In this document: piece after piece, positions 56,641-64,000 of the stretch | Layout of the letters: each line of letters starts with the position of its first letter | Position numbering within the stretch: the stretch's first letter is position 1 | Assembly: GCA_021234155.1 (NCBI GenBank) | Contig: JAJEKV010000002.1 | Location: 39,111,841-39,175,840 of the forward strand | DNA: 64,000 nucleotides | Direction of reading: 5' to 3' | Source: Isoetes taiwanensis | Lineage: Eukaryota > Streptophyta > Lycopodiopsida > Isoetales > Isoetaceae | The notes under the pieces: generated by a model | What the model saw: only the letters and a program-made list of their open reading frames with translations | What the model was told of the DNA's origin: nothing | Database searches by the model: none | Translations under genes and position numbers: made by a program

Positions 56641-57361
56641 ACTTCAGGATTCACAAGCACATTCTCAACATGAGGATGTAAAGACCCATTTACAAGCTCA
56701 TTCCCAACATGAGGATATAAAGATCAATTATCCACATTGGGATTCACAACATGGGGATTTGGAGGTGCATTATCCATGTTAGGATTCACAACTTGAAGAT
56801 GAGGAGGTCTATCATCCACATTAGAATTTAGCGACTTTTGTTCCACATTAGGTATTAGGTAGCATACATTAGGAATAAGGAATAGTTATGGTATGCTCAC
56901 GAGCTATCGCATGCTCTTCACAAAAACATTTGTATTAAGTAGAGACAACATACACCACTCAAAGCATAAGGTAGTGGGCCACATCAGCATGCACAAGATC
57001 TCAAAGATAAGTTGCACGTTTCCCTTTCGCAATGAAAGGATGGCGATATTGCTTCCCAACAGCACATGCCTTACACGTTGCTTTCCAACAGCACACACCT
57101 CATATGTTGCTTTCCAATAGCACATGCCTCACATACATCCATTGATGCAGTGCTTCTCAATGATAGACCATCAACAGTTCTATCAGAGGCCATAATAACA
57201 TATCCACATATATCTATTGATGCAGTACTACTCAATGATAGATCGACATCCGTTCTATCAAAGGTTATAGAATGCTAGATCATCAACACTTGCAGTTCAT
57301 AGCATTGACATCCTTTAATATACATAAGGCACTGACACAATCGTCCAGGCATAGTTCAAAT
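56641..57361. repeat. degenerate short repeats next to the copia RNase H
   Basis: Phrases such as CAACATGAGGATnTAAAGA and ATCCACATTnGGATTCACAAC recur at 56665-56830. TGCTTTCCAAnAGCACA recurs near 57078 and 57106. TTGATGCAGTnCTnCTCAATGATAGA recurs at about 57143 and 57218. On the minus strand this would be upstream polyprotein or linker sequence of the copia element, too decayed to translate. Confidence 0.5.
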
Positions 57362-58038
57362 GAAACTTTCTAGAGTTGGAAGGAAGATTTCCTACAAGTT
57401 TTAAGCTTACCCATTAATATAGAATTCTAACCTGCTATTTCTAGAGGGCTACGAAGGGAAATCAAACCATGATTTCAAAGCAGGAAATTCTCCTGCTATT
57501 TATATGCTGCCCTGCTAAATTTCAGATCTGGCCGGGCAGATGCTATTTCTCGGTCATCCTTCCTAATCGTTTTTCTTTTAAATTAAAAAACCTGAAGCCG
57601 TTGACTGAACCATCGTCTCCTGGGAAAAAACTTGGACCGTACACGTGGCAAAGAAGCAACAGTGCAGCAGAGGTATTCGAGCAAAGAACTATAGAAAGCC
57701 AACAGGGGAGAGAGAAACCCCTGATCCGAAAACACACTGATCCTGATCCAAAATCAAATCTGGTCAGGGTTGAAGCATCGAATAGACTAAAGAGGAAAAG
57801 TAAGAGCGCATAGAACCCACACAAGAAACAGATAAAACAACACCAATTCACAGGGGCAAATCGAAATTGAGAGTGAAGCCGGAGAGCACAAGATGCTTAT
57901 TAGAATTCAAAGATGGCCATGGTGCTCCACAAGAAACAAGCAAGCAAGCAAGTTGGCCTGTGCGTGAGCCCAAAACTGGATCCAACAAATCCGGGAGATG
58001 CGTGCCACGGGATCCAACAGACCCGGGAGACGCCTGCT
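57362..58038. repeat. inverted long repeat, right arm (677 bp)
   Basis: Complement of 52929-53596. It begins GAAACTTTCTAGAGTTGG and ends ACGCCTGCT. Translations such as that of 57469-57813 have no counterpart preserved in the left arm and are not considered genes. Confidence 0.9.
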
Positions 58039-58146
58039 AGCCGTACAAGGAAAGGGGCTTTCCAAAAAAACCCTTGTTTGTTGCCTCTAAATCCCATCGT
58101 CCAAAAACAAACCATTGCAAAAACAAGACGCATCTGACGGTTGACA

Positions 58147-58161
58147 CCATTTCCCTTTAAA
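58147..58161. repeat. LINE target-site duplication, left
   Basis: CCATTTCCCTTTAAA, identical to 62286-62300. Confidence 0.9.
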
Positions 58162-58163
58162 TT

Positions 58164-58757
58164 GTGTCCCCTTTACCCTCTGTTGTCCCTTCTGCCAATG
58201 CTACTGCGACCTCTGTTGTTGCTACTCCATCTGCTGCTAAAACCACTATCCCACAGAAGATTGTGCATACTCCCACTTTTGGAGAGGATGCTAGGGCTAA
58301 GTTACAGAAGATCCAGGAATTGCAAGAGCGGCATGAAAGTGTTCAAGAGCATCATGAAAATGCCCAAGAGGGATGGACAAATGTTAATTGGAAAAGAGCT
58401 GCACGCAATAAGGCTAGTCAACATGTGTCTCATGTCATGCGTGATTCTAATAATTTGCATGGAAGGGTGGAGCAGAGAGGAGGCTCTCCCTTGCCAGTTA
58501 CCCAACAAAATAATGGGGGGGTAGAGCAGAGAGGAGGCTCTCCCTCACCAAGTGCTGAACAAAACAATGGAAGGGTGGAACAGAGAGGAGGCTCCCCCTT
58601 GCCAATTTCCAGGACGAGGTGGGCTGACCTCCCTTCAGAACCATGCGAGATGGACATGGTTGAGGCTGGCTCTATTGGTATGGAGGTGGACATACTATTT
58701 TGGCCACATGAACCTGTTGTCTTGGAATGTGAGGGGAGTGGCTTCTTCCCCAAGTAA
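58164..58757 (+). pseudogene. LINE ORF1 remnant with three 18-residue repeats
   Basis: Open from the truncated edge to a stop at 58755-58757. It starts with a Ser/Thr/Ala/Pro-rich stretch. A charged helical stretch (LQKIQELQERHESVQEHHEN) follows, then three tandem 54 bp units encoding GRVEQRGGSPLPVTQQNN and variants (about 58459-58617). The 3' end overlaps the endonuclease frame by about 50 bp. No CCHC knuckle remains. Confidence 0.75.
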
Positions 58758-59700
58758 AAGAAGCAGGTTGTCTCTTTACCTGTCTAAGTTTTCTACGACC
58801 TTTTGTTGCCTCCAAGAGCATAAATGCCGCCGCGGTGATGTACATAAAGTAGCTAATGTATTTGGACGGGACTATAATGTCTTGGTGTCTGCTGCTGATG
58901 CATCTAAGGCGGGTGTGCTTACTGCATGGAAGTCGTCTGTGGATGTCACTTTTACTCAAACAGATAGGTTCGGGCGGTGGATAATAATCAAATGGAAAGA
59001 TAAGGGCCAAGAATGGGGTTTGATAAATGTATATGCTCATAATAGACCTCGTCAGCGTGGTGCTTTGTGGGCAACTCTGAGGAGTAAAGTTCTCCAGCTT
59101 GGGCAGAATGTTGCATGGTTGCTCGTTGGCGACTTCAATATGGTCGAGTTGGAAAGAGATAGAAGTGGTCGCGGCTCTGAAGTGGTGCAAGGATTCGAGC
59201 GAGAACAATGGCTACGCCTTTTACATGATGGTCAACTTATAGAGATTGATGGTGATCAGTCCTTTACGTGGTGTAATGGTTGGACAGGAGCTGGCAGAGC
59301 TTATACAAGGCATGATAGAGGATACTTTAATACTTGTGCTGCTGCTCGGCTAACGGATTTTCGTCGCTCAAATCTTCTGGATAGCTCCGTGTCTGATCAT
59401 AATCCACAACTTCTAACTAATGATGTGGCTAATTGTCATCGACCTACCAGGACCTACTTTAAGCTTAATTGCAAGTACTTGGAGGATGATGAGTTCAAAC
59501 TTGGCTGTAGTCGGACTTGGTCTCGGACCTTCTCACCTCGTAGGGGCATGTCTGGGATTGTCGCAGTGTTGTCTGCAGTGAAGTCATTTGCAAAAGAATA
59601 TGGGAGAGTCAGAGCTGCTATCTCCGATCCGGTGAATCTTAAACAGTATCTTCATCATCACTTTTCTTCATTCTTTGCACGACACCCATTGCCCTTTTAG
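58708..59700 (+). pseudogene. LINE ORF2, apurinic-type endonuclease domain
   Basis: Starts MNLLSWNVRGVAS (catalytic Asn of the N-x-R motif). Next come FCCLQEHKC (catalytic Glu), GLINVYAHN, WLLVGDFNMVE (GDFN) and SVSDHNPQL (S-D-H), so all endonuclease landmarks are present in order. The frame is open until TAG at 59698-59700 and continues in the same frame afterwards, so a single nonsense mutation separates it from the RT part. Confidence 0.9.
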
Positions 59701-61250
59701 AAGGACATGCAATTGGCCGTGTTGACTAAGGTGCGTCGCATTGTTTCTGAAGAGCAGAGGTTGCTTCTTGAGTCTAATATCGTGAAGGAGGACTTAAAAG
59801 CAGCTGTGGCTCTCTTGAAAAGGGACAAATGCCCGGGTCTTGATGGCTTTCCTATTGAATTCTTTCAGAAGTGCTGGGACTGGTTGGAGGATGACATATA
59901 TGATGCCTTTTGTGAGTTTCAGAGATTTAGGAGCCTTGATAAGATTTTGAATACAGGTTGTATCTAGCAAAGAACCCAAGACTATTTCTGACTGGCGGCC
60001 TTGCTAAGACATTGGCAGAAAGAGTCCGAGACATCTTGGCTGATGTTATCTCGTCAATACAATCTGGCTTTCTCCCTCGTCGTTGTATTCTCAACAACGT
60101 GGCTGCTGCATATGAAGGAATATATTGGGCCTGGTTACAGGGTCATAGAGCAGTGTATCTTAAGCTTGATTTTGCTAAAGCTTACGATAGTGTTGATTGG
60201 GGTTTCTTGGAGAAGTGTCTTCTTGCACTTGGGTTTGGGGAGTCACACAAGAAATGTCATGAAGCTCCATACATCAGCCAGATCTACTGTCCTTTTCCAG
60301 GGCGAACCATCGGATATTTTTGTAGTGGGTAGAGGAATTCGGCAAGGTTGTCCCTTAGCACCCTTGCTTTTCATAATTGTGGCAGAAGTATTATCCCAGT
60401 TCTTCTCTGTGGCTACCCAAGATGGCGTTATTCAAGGCCTCCCAATGGACGATGGTTCTCAAGAGGTATGTAACCAATATGCCGATGACACTTTTTTGTT
60501 CCTAATTGCCGAGGCTGAGAATCTTCGTAATGCTAAACTATTATTAGACACATTCTCCCTAGCATCAGAATTCTTGTAGGGTGGCAAAAATGTACAGCTT
60601 TGTGGACGTTGGACAGTCCCATCCCTCCCTGTATTTTGGACTATCCATGGAAGATTCTTCTGCATGGCAATACCACAAAGTTGCTTGGTATCCCAGTTGG
60701 AATTCACATCTCTGCTTCAGATGCTTGGGATGAAATCATTAGTGGGTTGCAAAAACACTTGTTTTGGTGGAATACAGCTAAACTGTCCATGCCCGGTAGA
60801 ATCACTGTGGCTAAATGTGTTCTTAGTAATACTCATGTCTACATGGCATCTGCTCTATTAGCTCCGCCGTGTAAGATGGAGGAGATTGTGCGTATCATCA
60901 GAAATTTTATTTGGGGTGGAAATGAGTTAGGAGCGGTGGTCAAGGTAGCTTGGGCGAAATGCATTAGACCTAAGGCAGCTGGTGGTCTTGGTATGTTAGA
61001 TTTTCACCTCCAAAGCAAGGTGATGATATCAAAGTTCATTTGGAGGATTTTCATTGGTAAGGATGATTCTCCTGGCCTGAGGTTGTTGGTGCAGTCGATT
61101 CAGCATTGTCTCCCATTTCATAAGGCCACCATTAAGCCCCACCTTTGGGCTTTGCTTTATCATATGCATCCGTATCCTAATGCTTCTCCCTTTCTGAAGG
61201 GGTTGCTTCTTTGCTTGGGACCTTTGTCGGTCTCTTTTCCATATTAATCC
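59701..61250 (+). pseudogene. LINE ORF2, reverse transcriptase domain
   Basis: 59707-59967 gives LKRDKCPGLDGFPIEFFQKC (RT motif 1 region). A shift or deletion near 59965 leads to YLKLDFAKAYDSVDWGFLEK (motif A Asp), SGFLPRRCI before it. Another shift near 60250 leads to RGIRQGCPLAPLLFIIVAEV and NQYADDTFLFL, the YADD active site at about 60475-60490. The thumb and connection regions follow to 61250 (KLLGIPVGIHIS, FIWGGNELGAVVKVAWAKC). At least three frame breaks. Confidence 0.9.
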
Positions 61251-61484
61251 TGAGGCATGTCTTCAGTTGTCCACTCCATGCTGGTGGATTCCTTTGCAGG
61301 ACACTCCAGAGAATGTGCCTCTAAGTGTGGTTGTTCATCCAAAGACACAACGACGATGGGTAGCAGCTGGTATCAACACTATTGCAGCCAGATGAGTCCG
61401 GGTCATCTCATGTCATGGGAAGCATTTAGAACAAAGTTCTTGTTGTACAGATGGGACGAGTAACACGGAATCATATTCTTTGCA

Positions 61485-62153
61485 TTGTTGCCACGGATTC
61501 GGGTCCAGATTGAGGTAGTCGTATGGGGTTGCCATCAGGATATCCAGCCAGGCCGGTTTGTGTCTTCTGTGTACAAATTGCTTTTGCATTCTGAAATCCT
61601 GCCGCCATCTAATAGGTGGCATCTTCAGGTCCCTCAGCCACAATGGAAAAGTGTTTGGATATGGGTTTGGGATAAGCTGCTTCATCCCAAAGTAGTAGTT
61701 TTGTGGTGGCAAGTGATCCATAGATGCCTCAGAGTCAACAGGTTAGTCCATAAAATGGATAATCGGATTTCAGAGCTCTGTCCTTTATGCCAGCAAAGGA
61801 TTGAGAGTATTGAGCATTGTTTTTTCCTGTGTGAGCAGCTTCGGCAGGTATGGTCTTGGTTGTTGACCCTTTTTGGCACGTCTGGATCTAGCCAGCAAAT
61901 TTTGCTTGCTATCTATCCTGATGCTTGGCCCAAACTACGGAAACGAGCTTTTCATCTTGCATGTGGCTGGCTTTTATGGTCAATTTGGAAGAGAAGGAGG
62001 TTGTTTATCTTTAAGGGCGTAGATACTGCAGATGAGATTGTTCTTCAGTGGGCACAAAATAAAATTGTTATGGCTTACAATTGTTCTTCTCTTGATCAAG
62101 AGAAGAAAGTACTGATCTGGCATACTTACCTTCAGATTCATTCTTTTGCATAG
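61485..62153 (+). pseudogene. LINE ORF2 C-terminal zf-RVT region
   Basis: Open frame containing SVWIWVWDKLLHPKVVVLWW, then CPLCQQRIESIEHCFFLCEQ with a C-x2-C...H-C pattern, the zinc-binding domain usual at the C-terminus of plant LINE polymerases. It ends at TAG 62151-62153, about 110 bp before the poly(A) tail. Confidence 0.85.
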
Positions 62154-62242
62154 GCAGGTGGTTGTGCTCAGTTGGATTGGTTTGTCCACTGGGGTTATAA
62201 TCCTGTCTTTGCATTTTATGTTGCTCTGGTTTTTAGTTGGTG

Positions 62243-62285
62243 AATAAAGCTTGTCGTCCTTAAAAAAAAAAAAAAAAAAAAAAAA
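62243..62285 (+). terminator. LINE polyadenylation signal and poly(A) tail
   Basis: AATAAA at 62243-62248, then GTCGTCCTT and 24 A. Confidence 0.9.
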
Positions 62286-62300
62286 CCATTTCCCTTTAAA
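62286..62300. repeat. LINE target-site duplication, right
   Basis: CCATTTCCCTTTAAA directly after the poly(A) tail. Confidence 0.9.
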
Positions 62301-63444
62301 AAACAAAACAAAATCCCCAAAAATTCTTTGGGAAACCTACTAAGCCCCGGCATTTCCCGAACCAGCCTTATCACTAGTTTAATTTAGGTGTAATTTGTGG
62401 GCAAACATGCATTTACTACGTTATATATTCGTATACTTTTGGGTTGCATGCATTTTACTTTTGGTTGCATGCCCTTGGAGCGGAGGGATGAATGGAAATT
62501 TGATGGCCTAGATTCTGTTGTGATATGTTGTTACGGGTCCTCCGCAGTGCGATATCAACAAGCGCTTCATTCATATTTATGAGCACGGAAGTATTGTCGA
62601 CACAGAGTCCCGCTAGAGTTCCGCATAGCATGGGTGGATGATATGGGTTAGTTTTTTTATAAGGATTTGGCTTTTCTAAATGAAAATGTTTATCAATATT
62701 TAAGATATGTCTCAATGAGTTTGGGCACGGTAAAACCAATTATTCGGATGCCTAGATTATCAGGTCGGAACTGCAGCTAATAGCCTATGGAAGTGCCTGT
62801 GTTGCACCCAAAAACCAAGGGCCAGGCTTTTGGTTCTGTAAGCAACGGGTATTATAGGCCAGAAGCTAGGCTTCTAGATTATTCTCTCTGTGGCCTTTTT
62901 TAATGTATTCCATGCTGGGAACTACTCATCTGACTAGATTATGCATTTCTAAGTAGCATGGGCTTGGTTGTGACACATAAATGGTGCAGATTGTGCAGGT
63001 TGGCAGCGGAATCGAAAGCACAGCAGACGAATTGCTTGGCATTTCGAAATCGAAATAAGGTATGGTTGTGCTTCGCTAGGTTTTGTTTCTGAATCAGTTG
63101 CAATAACTTGCAGGTTGTGTGTAGAATTTCTTTGTGTGAACTAGTGGAGTGCTCTTTCATTTATATACCTGTTATCACCATCTAGTGATGAATCCATCAA
63201 TTAGTGCTTTCCTTTAGGGCCCAAAATTATCATCCCAGCACAAACCCCTCTCTGCTGCTTGTGCACGCTCATCAGTGTCACCGATGTGTTCAAACTAGAA
63301 GCTAAGCAAATCCTTTGGACTGTGCAACTAGAATTGTGAGGTAAAATCTGAAATTGCATGTTGGGCATGTTCAAGCTGCCTAATATAATGTGCAAGCCTG
63401 TCGGTAGGATGTAGAATAAGCTGTTTTTTTACTCAACAAGATGT
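62301..63444. other. unassigned DNA, no gene recognised
   Basis: Short ORFs only. No repeats linking it to other parts of the window were noticed. Confidence 0.5.
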
Positions 63445-63635
63445 TGTTAGAGTATTATCATACTCCACGTGTGTTGATGACTGTGCATGCTGAGTCATCA
63501 CCTGTTGCTGACATGGCACTCTACATATTAGCCATAGTCACGCCTCATTCGGTAGTTCACTCTCTAGGAGCTAGTAGGTGCTTACGCTTCTGTCCTTGTC
63601 TTTCTTTCATCCTTCAGAATTTCCTCAGGCTATCA
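63445..63635 (+). repeat. probable 5' LTR of a retroelement (191 bp)
   Basis: Starts TGTTAGAGTATTATCA and ends CAGGCTATCA, giving TG...CA, and is immediately followed by the tRNA-Met primer site. The start is chosen from the TGTTAGAGTAT opening common in plant copia LTRs. The partner LTR is beyond the window. Confidence 0.65.
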
Positions 63636-63648
63636 TGGTATCAGAGCC
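63636..63648 (+). promoter_or_regulatory. primer-binding site (tRNA-Met)
   Basis: TGGTATCAGAGCC directly after the LTR's terminal CA. Confidence 0.85.
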
Positions 63649-64000
63649 GATCTGAAGGGGGAGGTTAGCAAGTCGATTACGGTTGATCTTCAAAATTCTC
63701 AGTGAGTTTTTTTGACTTGGAAGTTAAGCTCTCAAAGGCTTGGTCTGATTGGCACACAGATGTTCTGAGATCTCTTGATACAGATGCTCTAGAAATCTGG
63801 GGTGGATTAGATCAGTGAAACTCGAGTCAATTTCTTGGCAAGATTCCTTGCAAGATCAATTGGCTGCAAAGGAGCAAAGCTCTGAATGAGCGTTTGCTGC
63901 ATTGTGTGGATTTGGTGCGGATCTACACCACAAGGTTGGAGAAGAATATGAAGGATTTGCTCGGATCTGGTGTTTTTAGCAAGCGGATCTTGCCGGATCT
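63649..64000 (+). mobile_element. internal region of the retroelement, cut by the window edge
   Basis: Begins just after the primer site. The text is reminiscent of a gag leader but has stops in all frames over this length, so the element is decayed or non-coding. The window ends inside it. Confidence 0.5.

Larger units (their letters stand above)
58162..62285 (+). mobile_element. LINE (non-LTR retrotransposon), 5'-truncated, with poly(A)
   Basis: Bounded by identical 15 bp target duplications (58147-58161 and 62286-62300) and ending in 24 A (62262-62285), with AATAAA at 62243-62248. It carries an ORF1 remnant, an APE-type endonuclease, an RT with a YADD box and a C-terminal zinc domain, the order of plant L1-like LINEs. 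The left border falls inside an ORF1 that is open to the edge, so the insertion is 5'-truncated, as usual for target-primed integration. Several frameshifts and stops make it inactive. Confidence 0.95.

Noticed and set aside
57469..57851. ORFs of 102-114 codons in the right inverted arm
   Set aside because: The left arm, a copy of the same sequence, does not keep these frames, so selection on a protein is unlikely.
58672..59208. Minus-strand 178-codon ORF
   Set aside because: Antisense to the LINE endonuclease, whose motifs are clear on the plus strand.

Overview
The window looks like nuclear DNA of a land plant. Spliced host coding sequence (GT-AG introns) is sparse, and most of the sequence is nested and decayed plant-type transposable elements: Ty3/gypsy, Ty1/copia, CACTA, hAT, LINE, TRIM and MITE. 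I cannot place the species. Nothing prokaryotic, organellar or CRISPR-like is visible.

Layout. 1-17200: a decayed Ty3/gypsy element on the minus strand (gag and protease at 15764-17200; reverse transcriptase, RNase H and integrase at 1-2258). It is split by a 13505 bp CACTA-type element (2259-15763) with a TAA target duplication. Four fifths of the CACTA element is a tandem array of about 9.6 units of 1.13 kb. 17200-23900: unassigned DNA with a decayed coding fragment, a tandem duplication, the end of a hAT element and a small ORF. 23965-26494: the best host gene, minus strand, six inferred exons, about 692 codons, beta-propeller-like, function unknown.

27700-45300: two tandem copies of a long repeat (called R here), each broken by other insertions. 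Copy A carries a TRIM (30088-33014) that itself holds a truncated hAT element. It also carries a 4750 bp hAT element (34125-38874) with a perfect 8 bp target duplication, and that element's transposase is cut by a 322 bp MITE. A CACTA-like element (39690-43040) lies at the A/B junction. Copy B preserves the empty site of the large hAT element.

45300-52900: mostly unassigned, with a 190 bp duplication rich in GCATGC, hairpins, and a 5'-truncated, frameshifted copy of tubulin-folding cofactor C (49127-49998). 52929-58038: a 0.67 kb sequence present twice in opposite orientation around a copia gag fragment and an opposite-strand copia RNase H fragment. 58162-62285: a LINE with poly(A) tail and a 15 bp target duplication. 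63445-64000: LTR and primer-binding site of another retroelement running off the window.

How parts relate. Nesting gives relative ages: gypsy before CACTA; repeat R before its TRIM and hAT insertions; the 4.75 kb hAT before its MITE. Apart from the 23965-26494 gene no intact host gene was recognised, and no transposase or polymerase gene is fully open.
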